Shown here piece by piece: positions 8,965-18,090 of a stretch of 64,000 nucleotides of DNA; positions within the stretch are counted from its first letter, which is position 1; the number at the start of each line of letters is the position of its first letter. The notes below the pieces were generated by a model, which worked only from the letters and a program-made list of their open reading frames with translations, searched no databases and was not told where the DNA came from. The DNA lies in contig JBQDBK010000001.1 of assembly GCA_052090825.1 (NCBI GenBank), positions 267,041 to 331,040 on the forward strand. Reading direction: 5' to 3'. Both the position numbers and the translations under genes were made by a program. Origin of the DNA: JBQDBK01 sp052090825. GTDB lineage: Bacteria > Bacillota > Clostridia > Tissierellales > Peptoniphilaceae.

Positions 8965-10636
8965 GCTTATTCTCCTTTTTAGTTAGCATTTCTTTAGCCG
9001 CTTTTAATTCTGCTTCTGTTATATCTATTCCTCCTATTAACCTTGCCAATTCTTTGATCCTATCTTCTGTTTTAAGTTTTCTAATATTTGAAACAGTTTT
9101 ATTTTCATCTTGAATCTTTTCTATTACATAGTGATAATCTGCAATAGAAACAATTTGTGGAAGATGAGATATAGCTATCACCTGTGTATTTTTAGATATT
9201 TCTTTTATTTTATCTCCTACAATTTGGGCTGTAATACCACTTATACCAGTATCAATTTCATCAAATACTAAAGTTTGAATTTTATCTTTCTTTGCTATAA
9301 TACTTTTAAAAGCTAACATAATTCTACTCATTTCTCCCCCAGAAGCAATCTGAGATAAAGATTTAAAATCTTCTCCTAAATTTGTAGTAATCATAAATTC
9401 TATATTATCAATTCCATCTTTTCCTAAAGGCTTTACACTAAAATTAACTCTAAAATCTCCATTTTTAATATTTAATTCTCTTAATTCTTTTTTTAACTTA
9501 AACTCTAAATTTTCAGCAATAATTTTTCTATTAGCTGAGATTTTTTCTGCTAGACCTAAAGCTTTACTTCTAAGTTCACTTATCTTTTTAGTTAGTCTTT
9601 GCATTTCTTCTTCGAAATTCTCTAAAAAACTATACCTTTTTTTTATTGAATCTAAATAATTATATATTTCATCAACAGTATTTCCATATTTCTTTTTTAA
9701 ATTATTTACTGTATTAAGCCTATTTTCTAGTTCTACTAATCTTTGAGAGTCACACTCAAAAGAAGATAAACGATTTTCTATCTCAAAAGATATATCCCTT
9801 AACCTAAACTTTATATCTATTATTTCATTATAATTATCTTCAATTGAAGAATCATATTTCAATACATTTGACAATCTACTTACTACTTGATCTAAGAGGT
9901 CTTCTATGCTTGCAGAATCGTAACTACTTTTTATCAATCCTTTGGCGATATTTAAATCATCTGTTATTTCCGCCATATTATTAGCCCTATTAAATTCTTC
10001 TTCTAATTCGAGATTATCTCTATCAGTTAATTCTGCATCTTCTATTTCATTTATTTGATATTTTAATAAATCTAATTCTCTGTCCCTATCTTTATCTCCA
10101 TAAGACTTATTCTTATAATCTTTTTCCAAATTTGATAATACATTCATATCATCTTTTAATTCACTTAATAATTTTTTATGATTGTCATCCCCAAAAGAAT
10201 CTATTAAAATTTTTTGATTATTTAAATTCATAATAGATATGCTTTCATGTTGGGCAAATATATCTATTAACTTTGTAGATATCTTACTTAATACTGACTT
10301 AGTAATAGTTCTACCATTAATTTTAGTTATTGATGGTCTATCAAGTTTTATTTCTTTTGAAATTACTATAAGATCTCCACTTTCTATACTATTTTCTTCA
10401 AATAATGTATATAAGTCTTTATTGTAATTGGTAAAAATAGCTTCTATGTAAGCATAGTCTTTACCTTTTTTTATAATATCTTTGCTCACCCTCTGTCCTA
10501 GGACAATTGAAAGAGCATCTATAATAATAGATTTACCTGAACCAGTTTCTCCAGTAAGTACATTTAATCCATTTCCAAATTCTACTCTTAAATCTTCTAT
10601 TATTGCAAAATTTTTTATACTTAGTTCAAGTAACAT
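8951..10636 (-). CDS. recN: DNA repair protein RecN
   Basis: An SMC-like ATPase acting early in double-strand-break repair. Walker A is GETGSGKS at residues 29-36, a long coiled coil fills residues about 150-390, and the ABC signature SQIASGGEMSR and Walker B TLVFDEIDTGISG lie near the C-terminus. The length is 561 residues. It follows tlyA by 8 bases. The argR regulator that often lies between these genes in Clostridia is absent here. Confidence 0.96.
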   Translation of the reverse strand: MLLELSIKNFAIIEDLRVEFGNGLNVLTGETGSGKSIIIDALSIVLGQRVSKDIIKKGKDYAYIEAIFTNYNKDLYTLFEENSIESGDLIVISKEIKLDRPSITKINGRTITKSVLSKISTKLIDIFAQHESISIMNLNNQKILIDSFGDDNHKKLLSELKDDMNVLSNLEKDYKNKSYGDKDRDRELDLLKYQINEIEDAELTDRDNLELEEEFNRANNMAEITDDLNIAKGLIKSSYDSASIEDLLDQVVSRLSNVLKYDSSIEDNYNEIIDIKFRLRDISFEIENRLSSFECDSQRLVELENRLNTVNNLKKKYGNTVDEIYNYLDSIKKRYSFLENFEEEMQRLTKKISELRSKALGLAEKISANRKIIAENLEFKLKKELRELNIKNGDFRVNFSVKPLGKDGIDNIEFMITTNLGEDFKSLSQIASGGEMSRIMLAFKSIIAKKDKIQTLVFDEIDTGISGITAQIVGDKIKEISKNTQVIAISHLPQIVSIADYHYVIEKIQDENKTVSNIRKLKTEDRIKELARLIGGIDITEAELKAAKEMLTKKENKHGKC

Positions 10637-10644
10637 ATAATCAC

Positions 10645-11436
10645 CTACATTGCTATACTTTCTTTAATTAATTCATCTAAATTATAATCAATATCTTCTA
10701 AGCTAGACTTTTCTAAGTATATTAAGAACTCTATATTCCCAGTAGCTCCTTTTATAGGAGAATGAGTTAATCCTAATATTCTTAAATTAAGAGATTTGGC
10801 TAAATTTATTATTTTTATTAATACTTCTTTGTGAACATTACTATCTCTTATAATGCCTTTTTTCCCAACTTTTTCTCTTCCAGCTTCAAATTGAGGTTTT
10901 ATTAAAGCAATTATTTGACCATTTTCCATTAATAAATCTACAGCTTTGGGCAAAACTAATTCTAAGGAAATAAAGCTAACATCTATAGAAGCAAAGTCTA
11001 TATCTTCTTCAATCTTACTTGTATCAAATAGTCTTATATTTGTTCTTTCCATAGATATTACCCTATCATCAATTCTTAAACTATAATCTAATTGATTATA
11101 CCCAACATCGATAGCATATACTCTTTTAGCTCCATTTAATAACATGCAATGAGTAAATCCTCCAGTTGATGCTCCAATGTCAACACAAGTTTTATTTTTT
11201 AAATTAATTTTATAGACTTCAATGGCTTTTTCTAATTTAAAACCACCTCTACTAACATACTTAAGAGAATTAGATTTTATTATTATGTCTGATTCAAGAT
11301 CTAAAAGTTCCCCAGCCTTTGAAACTCTTTCTGTTCCTATAAAAACTTCTCCACTCATTATAAGTCTTTTTGCTTTTTCTCTAGAACTAACTAATCCTTT
11401 TTCTACTAATAAAAGATCCGCTCTAATTTTTGGCAT
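10645..11436 (-). CDS. tlyA: TlyA-family rRNA 2'-O-methyltransferase
   Basis: The TlyA/YqxC family combines an S4 RNA-binding domain (residues 1-60, RADLLLVEKGLVSSREKAK) with an FtsJ-type SAM methyltransferase domain (DIGASTGGFTHC near residue 83). In mycobacteria the protein methylates 16S and 23S rRNA; the Firmicute target is less certain. The length is 263 residues. The gene abuts the prenyl synthase gene by a one-base overlap. Confidence 0.9.
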   Translation of the reverse strand: MPKIRADLLLVEKGLVSSREKAKRLIMSGEVFIGTERVSKAGELLDLESDIIIKSNSLKYVSRGGFKLEKAIEVYKINLKNKTCVDIGASTGGFTHCMLLNGAKRVYAIDVGYNQLDYSLRIDDRVISMERTNIRLFDTSKIEEDIDFASIDVSFISLELVLPKAVDLLMENGQIIALIKPQFEAGREKVGKKGIIRDSNVHKEVLIKIINLAKSLNLRILGLTHSPIKGATGNIEFLIYLEKSSLEDIDYNLDELIKESIAM

Positions 11437-12293
11437 TATTTACTCCTATTCATCAATTTGTTGGCATAATATTCAAGCTCACTTGTATCATGATCTATAT
11501 TCTTTAATTCTTTTTTAGCTCTTTCTGTTAAAGAAGCAATCCTTAAATTAAGATCTTCAACGGAATTAAATTTTAATATAGTATTTTTTTCCTTTTTCTT
11601 ATCTAGGTCTTTATCTAAAATATCATCTTTTATTTGATAAGAAATCCCTATGCAATTTGAAAATTCTTCTAAAGCTGCTACTTCTGAATCAGTTGCCCCT
11701 GCAAGTATAGCTCCACTTACAATAGCTGCTCTTAATAAGGTTGCTGTTTTTAGTTTATACATAGATTCACAAATTTCTAAACTCATATCCTCTTCAAAAT
11801 CTAAATCTATTACCTGTCCGCCTATCATTCCATGAACTCCGGAAGCATAAAAAATATATTTCATAGCTTTTATTGCTCTTTTCAAATCATCTAAATCTTC
11901 ATATGCTTCTAGTTCTCTTGTCAAAAGTTCCATAGACATATTTAAAAGACCATCACCTGCTAATATAGCAATTGCTTCAGAGTATACTTTATGATTAGTA
12001 GGCTTACCTCTTCTAATATCATCATCATCCATAGCCGGCAAATCATCATGTATTAAAGAATAAGTATGAATTAGCTCAATTGCAGCTGCAAAAGGAAGTG
12101 CTTTACTATAATCCTTTGAGTCCGACATAGCTATATAAGTTATTAGACAAAGCAAAGGTCTTATCCTTTTACCACCTGATGATAGCGAATAAGTCATAGA
12201 TTCGTATACTTTCTTTTGATATTCATCCGCTGCTGTAAAATTCTTATATATATAATTATCTAATTCTGATATTAATTCACTATAATCTCTCAT
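11436..12293 (-). CDS. ispA: Polyprenyl (farnesyl-type) diphosphate synthase
   Basis: Condenses IPP with allylic diphosphates. The first aspartate-rich motif is DDLPAMDDDD, followed by RRGKPTNH, and the second is KDDILDKD; the GGKRIRP block is at the N-terminus. I place the start at the ATG of MRDYSEL (12293), which has GGTGA about five bases upstream. The ATG four codons earlier lacks a binding site. The gene overlaps xseB, the usual xseA-xseB-ispA order. Confidence 0.92.
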   Translation of the reverse strand: MRDYSELISELDNYIYKNFTAADEYQKKVYESMTYSLSSGGKRIRPLLCLITYIAMSDSKDYSKALPFAAAIELIHTYSLIHDDLPAMDDDDIRRGKPTNHKVYSEAIAILAGDGLLNMSMELLTRELEAYEDLDDLKRAIKAMKYIFYASGVHGMIGGQVIDLDFEEDMSLEICESMYKLKTATLLRAAIVSGAILAGATDSEVAALEEFSNCIGISYQIKDDILDKDLDKKKEKNTILKFNSVEDLNLRIASLTERAKKELKNIDHDTSELEYYANKLMNRSK

Positions 12294-12525
12294 CCAAGTC
12301 ACCATAAATAAAATCTTTTTTTTGAATTTTAGATTCTTCTTCCATTAAGATTTTTACCTTTCCTTCATATTCATTTAAAATTTTAGAGCATTCTTTATAT
12401 AGCTTTAATCCTTCTTCATATTTATTTATAGATTCCTCTAAAGAAATATCATCTGATTGCAAATCTTCAACTATTTTTTCCAGTTTAGCATAGGAACTTT
12501 CATATGTTTCACTCACTTTTATCAC
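12280..12525 (-). CDS. xseB: Exodeoxyribonuclease VII small subunit
   Basis: The small helical subunit of ExoVII, which degrades single-stranded DNA. The 81-residue protein has the family block YAKLEKIVEDLQSDDISLEES with LEESINKYEEGL, and is largely coiled coil. It overlaps xseA by 17 bases and the prenyl synthase gene by 14. Confidence 0.93.
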   Translation of the reverse strand: MIKVSETYESSYAKLEKIVEDLQSDDISLEESINKYEEGLKLYKECSKILNEYEGKVKILMEEESKIQKKDFIYGDLDERL

Positions 12526-13894
12526 CTCTTATTTTTACACTTCTTACATCAGAAATAACTTGACCATCTTCAAAATTAATAGATATCTTATCTCTTTCTT
12601 TTAAGCTTGAAGCATTTATTATAAGTTTATCAAATTCATCTTTTATATAAACCTTAGGAAAAGTTGTACTTTTATTTAAATCTAAATATAAGTATTGTAA
12701 ATTATATTTCTTTTCCCTAAAAATCTTTAATAAAGATTCTTCTAATTTATCTTTTAAATTTTTTAATTCATCTACTCTTATTTCTGAACTCTTTAAACTA
12801 TATTTTAAATCTTGTAACTTATCTTCTAAAAAATATTCTTTAGTTTTTAGATTTTCTTTAAAATTTCTATTTAAATTAACATATAATGAATTCAAATCAA
12901 ATTTCAAAGTATTTAACTTATAAGAATCATTCTTTAAGGATAGTAATACTGATTTCATCTTATTTTTGTTATCACTTATTTCATTGAAAATTCTTCTACT
13001 TACAGAATCAAAGTTTTTATTTAACTTTAACTTTTCTTTTTCTATCTTATTTTCTATAATTCTATCCATTTTATTTTTTAGAAGATAGAGGGAATTATTT
13101 AAATCTTCCTTACTCATAGATACTAGTTCAGCTGCAGCAGATGGAGTGGGGGCTCTTAAATCACTTACAAAATCGGTAATTACATAATCAATTTCATGTC
13201 CTATAGCTGAAATTATAGGCGTTTCAGATTTATAAATTTCTCTAGCCAAACTCTCATCATTAAAAGAAAATAATTCTTCTATTGACCCTCCTCCTCTCGT
13301 TACTATTATAACGTCAACAGAATTTTCAGAAAAATACTTTATGCCATCTATTACCCCACTGACTGCTTGACTTCCCTGAACATTGGAGGGAAATATACTT
13401 ATATCTATGGCATTATTTCTTCTTTTTATTATGTTTAATATATCTCTGATTGCAGCTCCTGTGGGGGAAGTTATTATACCAATTTCTTTAGGGAAAAATG
13501 GTATCTTCTTTTTATTATTTTCATCAAATAAACCTTCTTTATACAAAACTTCTTTTAAAGCTAGATATTTTTCATAAAGATTACCTACTCCTAATATTTT
13601 AATTTCGCGTATGTATATATTTAAAATGCCATCTCTTTCATATAAAGAAATAGAACCTCTAACCTCTACATTATCACCATTTTTAGGACTAATCTTCATA
13701 TTGGCGGCATCATTAGAATAAATTATACCATTTATTCTTGCAGATTTATCTTTCAAGCTTAGATATATATTTCCATTAGAATGTTCCTTATAGTTAGATA
13801 CTTCTCCTTCTACTGAAATATCACTCAAAAGATAGTCCATGGCAATATACTTCTTTATATATTTATTTAATTCACTTACCTTTATTACACTCAT
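12509..13894 (-). CDS. xseA: Exodeoxyribonuclease VII large subunit
   Basis: The catalytic subunit of ExoVII. An N-terminal OB fold spans residues about 1-100 (LLSDISVEGEVSNYK, SGNIYLSLKD-like GNIYLSLKDKSARING), followed by the catalytic domain with TSPTGAAIRDI, VTRGGGSIEELFSFNDE and GHEIDYVITDFVSDLRAPTPSAAAE in pieces, then long coiled coils. The ATG at 13894 with AAGGGTGA upstream is preferred to the TTG one codon earlier. Confidence 0.94.
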   Translation of the reverse strand: MSVIKVSELNKYIKKYIAMDYLLSDISVEGEVSNYKEHSNGNIYLSLKDKSARINGIIYSNDAANMKISPKNGDNVEVRGSISLYERDGILNIYIREIKILGVGNLYEKYLALKEVLYKEGLFDENNKKKIPFFPKEIGIITSPTGAAIRDILNIIKRRNNAIDISIFPSNVQGSQAVSGVIDGIKYFSENSVDVIIVTRGGGSIEELFSFNDESLAREIYKSETPIISAIGHEIDYVITDFVSDLRAPTPSAAAELVSMSKEDLNNSLYLLKNKMDRIIENKIEKEKLKLNKNFDSVSRRIFNEISDNKNKMKSVLLSLKNDSYKLNTLKFDLNSLYVNLNRNFKENLKTKEYFLEDKLQDLKYSLKSSEIRVDELKNLKDKLEESLLKIFREKKYNLQYLYLDLNKSTTFPKVYIKDEFDKLIINASSLKERDKISINFEDGQVISDVRSVKIRGDKSE

Positions 13895-13914
13895 CAAATC
13901 ACCCTTAAAGAAGA

Positions 13915-13937
13915 ACCGAGAGCTTTACGCTCTCGTT
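13915..13937 (-). terminator. Short GC-rich hairpin between nusB and xseA
   Basis: CGAGAGC (13917-13923) pairs with GCTCTCG (13929-13935). On the minus strand only a weak, interrupted T-run follows, so it may attenuate or protect the message and not end it. Confidence 0.4.
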
Positions 13938-14342
13938 TTAATTTCCTAGACTCCTATAAACACTACCTAGGATACCATTAATAAATTTAGAAGATTCTTT
14001 AGATCCATATTTTTTAGCTATTTCTATAGCTTCATTTATTGATACTTCTCCAGGTATATCCTCTCTAAATAAAATTTCATATATTGCTATTCTTAATATT
14101 GCCCTATCTACATTGGCAAGCCTATTCAAAGACCAACCTTTTAAATTTTTCTTTATTAAACTATCAATTTCTTCTCTGTGTTCTAATATATCCGGTATAG
14201 TATTTTTTATATACTCTTCTTCATTTTCTTGAAATGAAAAATTTTCTAAAAATAAGTTTAGACTATCTAAAGAATAGTCCTTGTTTATATCCATTTGAAA
14301 TAGAATTTGCATTTGTGCTATTCTAGATTTCTTTCTGCTCAT
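13938..14342 (-). CDS. nusB: Transcription antitermination factor NusB
   Basis: The RNA-binding NusB joins S10 in antitermination of rRNA operons. The all-helical 134-residue protein shows LANVDRAILRIAIYEILF, EVSINEAIEIAKKYGS and FINGILGS, all diagnostic. It begins one base after the Asp23-family gene, and the two share a promoter at 14776-14804. Confidence 0.94.
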   Translation of the reverse strand: MSRKKSRIAQMQILFQMDINKDYSLDSLNLFLENFSFQENEEEYIKNTIPDILEHREEIDSLIKKNLKGWSLNRLANVDRAILRIAIYEILFREDIPGEVSINEAIEIAKKYGSKESSKFINGILGSVYRSLGN

Positions 14343-14343
14343 T

Positions 14344-14724
14344 TTAAGCCTTTACTCTTTCTTTTTCAGCAACAGCTATACCACTTATATGAACATTGAC
14401 TTCTACCACTTCAAGATCTGTCATATTTTCAAGAGCTTCTTTAACTTTCTCTTGAACATTTTTTGCAATCTCTACAATATTTTTACCATATACCACTGTT
14501 AAATACATATCAATAATGGCTTCTTTTTCACCGACATTGACTTTAACTCCACGTGCATGATTCTTTACCCCAAGCATATCCGTAACACTAGCTTTAAGGT
14601 TTGATTGCATTTCCACTACTCCATCTATAGATTCTGCTGCTACAACAGCTATTGTTGCTATTACATCATCGGATATTTTTACATTACCGTCACTTTTAGT
14701 ATCGATTAAATATTTCTCGGCCAT
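14344..14724 (-). CDS. Asp23/Gls24-family alkaline-shock-like protein (YqhY type)
   Basis: A small envelope-stress protein family linked to cell-envelope and lipid homeostasis in Firmicutes; the Bacillus homologue YqhY likewise sits beside nusB. The conserved GNVKISDDVIATIA, VVEMQSNL and VNVGEKEAIIDMYL blocks are present. The start is the ATG at 14724 (MAEKYL), preceded by a perfect GGAGGTG, not the upstream ATG that would add nine residues. The length is 126 residues. Confidence 0.88.
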   Translation of the reverse strand: MAEKYLIDTKSDGNVKISDDVIATIAVVAAESIDGVVEMQSNLKASVTDMLGVKNHARGVKVNVGEKEAIIDMYLTVVYGKNIVEIAKNVQEKVKEALENMTDLEVVEVNVHISGIAVAEKERVKA

Positions 14725-14775
14725 ATGGCACCTCCGTTTAAAATTCGACATAAATTTGTCTAATATGTAAGAATT

Positions 14776-14804
14776 ATTATAACAAATTTATCTAATATAT
14801 TCAA
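14776..14804 (-). promoter_or_regulatory. Promoter for asp23-nusB operon
   Basis: On the minus strand TTGAAT (14799-14804) and TATAAT (14776-14781) are separated by 17 bases. The start of transcription would fall about 45 bases before the Asp23 start codon. Confidence 0.72.
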
Positions 14805-14838
14805 TTTATCAATAGATCTATGAATAATATTAAATCAT

Positions 14839-14874
14839 TAAAAAAGTTTAAGTATTAATACTTAAACTTTTTAA
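14839..14874 (-). terminator. Terminator after efp and CD1247-type gene
   Basis: A long AT-rich palindrome of AAAAAGTTTAAGTAT paired with its complement gives about 15 bp flanked by A and T runs. It can act on the minus strand to end the efp-CD1247 message. Confidence 0.65.
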
Positions 14875-14890
14875 ATAATCTAGCTTATAT

Positions 14891-15235
14891 CTATTCTTCT
14901 ATCTCATTTTCATTGCAACAATCGCAGTCACATTCTCCATCAAAATCTTCATCATAATATGAATCATCAAATTCAAAATCATCATCATATATGTCAAAAT
15001 CATCATAATCATCTAAATTTTCTTCATATACATAATCTTCAAGATCTGATAAATCATCTTCAATTATTTCAACGAATTCTTCCATTTCTTCTTGTTGATC
15101 TTTTATTTCTTCAGCCATTTCTGCAAGGACATCAATAAGTTCAAGCAAGATTCTTCCTTCTTTAGTTTCTGAATCAATTTCGTAACCTTCTGCTAAACCT
15201 TCTAAATAAGCTATTCTATTTATTATATTTTCCAT
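14891..15235 (-). CDS. CD1247 N-terminal-domain acidic protein
   Basis: A 114-residue protein of unknown function. Its first 50 residues (IAYLEGLAEGYEIDSETKEG) match the domain named after Clostridioides CD1247, found next to efp in many Clostridia. The rest is extremely acidic (Asp/Glu/Tyr runs), and a C-terminal cysteine cluster CDCDCC could bind a metal. It lies 14 bases downstream of efp in the same operon. Function unknown. Confidence 0.75.
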   Translation of the reverse strand: MENIINRIAYLEGLAEGYEIDSETKEGRILLELIDVLAEMAEEIKDQQEEMEEFVEIIEDDLSDLEDYVYEENLDDYDDFDIYDDDFEFDDSYYDEDFDGECDCDCCNENEIEE

Positions 15236-15249
15236 CTTTATTTATCCTC

Positions 15250-15807
15250 CTACGCTCTAGACATGTACTCCCCAGTTCTAGTATCAATTCTAATAATATC
15301 TCCCATGTTAATAAAAAGTGGAACATTTAATGTAAATCCTGTTTCAACAGTAGCTGGCTTAGTTCCTCCTGAAGAAGTATCTCCTTTTACTCCAGGTTCT
15401 GTTTGTGTTACTTCTAACTCAACAAAGTTTGCAGGTGAAACTCTAAATGGCTTATTGTCATGAAAATTAACTATTGCAGTATCATTTTCTTTCATAAAAT
15501 TAAGTGCATCCTCTACCATATTTTTTTCCATAGGCATTTGTTCATATGTTTCATTGTCCATAAAGTAATATAACTCTCCATCAGTATACAAATACTGCAT
15601 TTCTTTTGTTTCAATTACTGCTTTTTCAAACTTTTCTGATGGGTTGAATGTAGTATCTTTAAAACCACCTGTTATAACTGATTTTATTTTAGCTCTAACA
15701 AATGCTGCTCCTTTACCAGGTTTAACGTGCTGGAAATCTACAACTTCATATAAATCTCCGTCCATAATAAAAGTTAAACCTTTTCTAAAATCACCTGCTG
15801 TTACCAT
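15250..15807 (-). CDS. efp: Translation elongation factor P
   Basis: EF-P relieves ribosome stalling at proline runs. Three beta-barrel domains are present: KOW-like residues 1-60 with the tip KPGKGAAF (candidate modified Lys32), the middle domain to about 125, and the C-terminal domain with GDIIRIDTRTGEYMSRA. The length is 185 residues. The start is the ATG at 15807 with GGAGGT nine bases upstream; a longer in-frame extension has no such site. No lysine-modification gene is visible here. Confidence 0.96.
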   Translation of the reverse strand: MVTAGDFRKGLTFIMDGDLYEVVDFQHVKPGKGAAFVRAKIKSVITGGFKDTTFNPSEKFEKAVIETKEMQYLYTDGELYYFMDNETYEQMPMEKNMVEDALNFMKENDTAIVNFHDNKPFRVSPANFVELEVTQTEPGVKGDTSSGGTKPATVETGFTLNVPLFINMGDIIRIDTRTGEYMSRA

Positions 15808-15838
15808 AAATTTACCTCCTAAAATTTCTATCCCCTTA

Positions 15839-15867
15839 ATTATATCAATATAGTCTAATCCTATCAA
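15839..15867 (-). promoter_or_regulatory. Promoter for efp
   Basis: On the minus strand TTGATA (15862-15867) and TATAAT (15839-15844) have a 17-base spacer. It lies in the short gap after the pilin-like operon, so efp can be transcribed on its own. Confidence 0.75.
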
Positions 15868-15871
15868 GATA

Positions 15872-16834
15872 TTAATTGTGGAATCTGCTACTCTGTATAG
15901 ATAATATTTTCGGATCTATAAAGTTTTTTAAATATCTTCCATATTTCTCTATTTCTAAATAATTATAATTAGATATTAAATTATTCTCTGATATATCCTC
16001 TGGGTTTAAAGTTATTCCGCTAACTTCTAAAGTTTTTCTATTCTCAATATATTCTATTGGTCTTCTCAAAAATAAAATTCCCTTAAGATTTGCAGACTCA
16101 TTTAAGTAAATATTTGAAACATCTAATATTCCTCTTAATAAAATTTTATTTTCGAATACCAGATTTCCACTATCTTGTTTTATATATACGCTATTAGACC
16201 TATTAAATCTAGCTACTTCTATTTTTTCAATATTTTCATCATTAATATTCTCTTTCTCTACTTCAGTATATATCATATTATAGATTCCTTCATTTTTAAT
16301 ATAATAATTTTTATCATCCAAAATTATTTCTTTTATTTTATCAGTATTTTCTATGTTCTCATTATTAAAAAAATTTTTAAGTTTATCTATATCTTCTTTA
16401 TCTACTACCCTAGAATTAATAACTCCTAATTTCTTAGTATATATTTCATTTATCATACTACCATAAGCATAACAATCTTCTTCTATATCTTTATACTTTA
16501 TTATTGTTTCTAGTGAAAACCCACTTTTAATTTTTTTATTTTCTTTTCTCAATTGAAGTTTTTCAACACTTAAATTTTCTATATTAGGATTTATATTTAA
16601 ATCCCATTTATCTTGTTTTGAAAAAAACAAATTTTTTATATTCTCTACAAATTTTTTATCATTTATAGCAATATTAAGAACAGATTCAGCATAGCACTCA
16701 GATTGTATAGAATCTAATTCCTTAGAATAAATAAAAGAATTATTACTAAAACTGCTTAAAAGACCTGTCACTATTACTAATAAAAAACTTATAATTATTA
16801 TTGTTACTATATATGTATAGGCTTTAACTTTCAT
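15872..16834 (-). CDS. Pilus-operon protein with N-terminal membrane anchor (PilX-like position)
   Basis: A 320-residue protein with one hydrophobic segment at residues 8-27 and an otherwise charged, lysine- and asparagine-rich exterior part. It overlaps the upstream prepilin gene by four bases. Position and topology suggest a PilX/GspK-like pilus-tip or assembly protein, but no prepilin cleavage motif (G-FTLIE) is visible and I recognise no domain. The function is inferred from context only. Confidence 0.55.
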   Translation of the reverse strand: MKVKAYTYIVTIIIISFLLVIVTGLLSSFSNNSFIYSKELDSIQSECYAESVLNIAINDKKFVENIKNLFFSKQDKWDLNINPNIENLSVEKLQLRKENKKIKSGFSLETIIKYKDIEEDCYAYGSMINEIYTKKLGVINSRVVDKEDIDKLKNFFNNENIENTDKIKEIILDDKNYYIKNEGIYNMIYTEVEKENINDENIEKIEVARFNRSNSVYIKQDSGNLVFENKILLRGILDVSNIYLNESANLKGILFLRRPIEYIENRKTLEVSGITLNPEDISENNLISNYNYLEIEKYGRYLKNFIDPKILSIQSSRFHN

Positions 16835-17358
16835 TTGAATTCTCCAAAAGTTCTATTGGCAATAATATAGGTATAATCTTCCTCTACTCCGTTTTTTTCT
16901 AATTTAACATTAATTTCTATTTTATTTTTATGAAAATTTACATTATATTTTTTTACATTATCTGCAATTTTATTTACTCCCCATCTTCCCTTAATATTTC
17001 CATATTTATTTTTTATTTCTGAATTTATAGCATACCTATTTAACCTATCCTTATTTAAGTGATAATATATATAATTATAATTTTCTTTTTTCCCATCTAA
17101 ATCACAGTTGACTATTACAAACTTATAGGCTTTATTATCTTTTTTTATAATATAATCAGCAGAACTTACTTCATCATATATATAATTTATTGCAAAATAA
17201 GATTTTTCTTGAAAAGTATCTTTTTCATTTATCTTTACTGCTGACTTTGAAATAAAATAAAGTGACGAAGTTAAAATTGATAAGATTATAAAAGATATGG
17301 CTATTGAAACTATTAATTCAATTAGGGTAAAGCCTTTTAACTTGTAGGATCTTTTCAA
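16831..17358 (-). CDS. Type IV prepilin-like protein (PilW/ComGF-like)
   Basis: A 176-residue pseudopilin. The short leader MKRSYKLKG is followed by FTLIELIVSIAISF, a textbook prepilin-peptidase site with Glu at +5, then a hydrophobic helix and a beta-rich head. I choose the TTG at 17358 because GGGAGGG lies about nine bases upstream; ATG codons further upstream overlap that site. It overlaps its neighbours on both sides. Confidence 0.78.
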   Translation of the reverse strand: MKRSYKLKGFTLIELIVSIAISFIILSILTSSLYFISKSAVKINEKDTFQEKSYFAINYIYDEVSSADYIIKKDNKAYKFVIVNCDLDGKKENYNYIYYHLNKDRLNRYAINSEIKNKYGNIKGRWGVNKIADNVKKYNVNFHKNKIEINVKLEKNGVEEDYTYIIANRTFGEFK

Positions 17359-17716
17359 TTTTATTTTCCCTCCCTTTATCATCAATAATAATTATAGTAT
17401 ATTTTTTTAGATCTCCACTTAATTTTTCTTCTTTTATTTCATACTCATATTTATCAGGTATTATAAGGTCATAGTTTTTTTCTCCGTTGTAGGAAGCTGC
17501 ACTTATTAGCTCCATTTGATTTTTAAATATCCTATATATTCTTATCTTATTATTAAGCTTTTCTCTACTATTTAAAGAATTTATCATAACAGGTAAAAGT
17601 ATTGAATATATTATCATTAATAAAGCTAAAGATATAACTATGTCTAATAAAGCAAATCCTTTTTTACTTTTCTTAAATTTATATTTCCAGTTACTGGTTC
17701 TATAGCAATTTCCCAT
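17318..17716 (-). CDS. Prepilin-like protein (PilV-like) with Asp at +5
   Basis: A 132-residue pseudopilin with a 20-residue leader ending in KKG, then FALLDIVISLALLM. The residue at +5, normally Glu, is Asp here. The ATG at 17716 is supported by GGAG seven bases upstream and lies inside the end of the preceding prepilin gene. A conservative Glu-to-Asp change at +5 can alter N-methylation and assembly in studied pilins. It is probably a minor pilin. Confidence 0.72.
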   Translation of the reverse strand: MGNCYRTSNWKYKFKKSKKGFALLDIVISLALLMIIYSILLPVMINSLNSREKLNNKIRIYRIFKNQMELISAASYNGEKNYDLIIPDKYEYEIKEEKLSGDLKKYTIIIIDDKGRENKIEKILQVKRLYPN

Positions 17717-18090
17717 TTTTTATCTCCATAAATTAAAAAAATTGTTTGAGAAGAATTGTTTATGCTTGCTCCTCTTTTATTAAATTCAACTTTATTCCCA
17801 TTCAAATATTTAGATTTATCTACCTTTATATCTTTTGAATAATAATATTCTTCATAAAAACTGCCACTTTTTATAGCATATTTGCCAGGATTAATAAATA
17901 TAAACTGAGCTTTATTTTTATTAGCTATAGCTAAATTCCTAGTAAATTTTAAATTTTTGTCAATAGTTTCTATGTCTTTTGATATTTTAAATTCATTTAA
18001 AAAATTAAAATTATATACACCAATACTTATAATCAACACTAAAATGGCTATAGATAAAATCAATTCTATTAAAGTAAAAGCTTTTTTCAT
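17644..18090 (-). CDS. Prepilin-like protein (GspH/FimT-like)
   Basis: A 148-residue pseudopilin. The leader MKKA is followed by FTLIELILSIAILVLII. The residue before the cleavage site is Ala and not the usual Gly, which prepilin peptidases tolerate. The C-terminal part has the GspH-like pattern of short strands and ends near VTGNINL. It starts within the stop of the PilO-like gene. Confidence 0.78.
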   Translation of the reverse strand: MKKAFTLIELILSIAILVLIISIGVYNFNFLNEFKISKDIETIDKNLKFTRNLAIANKNKAQFIFINPGKYAIKSGSFYEEYYYSKDIKVDKSKYLNGNKVEFNKRGASINNSSQTIFLIYGDKKWEIAIEPVTGNINLRKVKKDLLY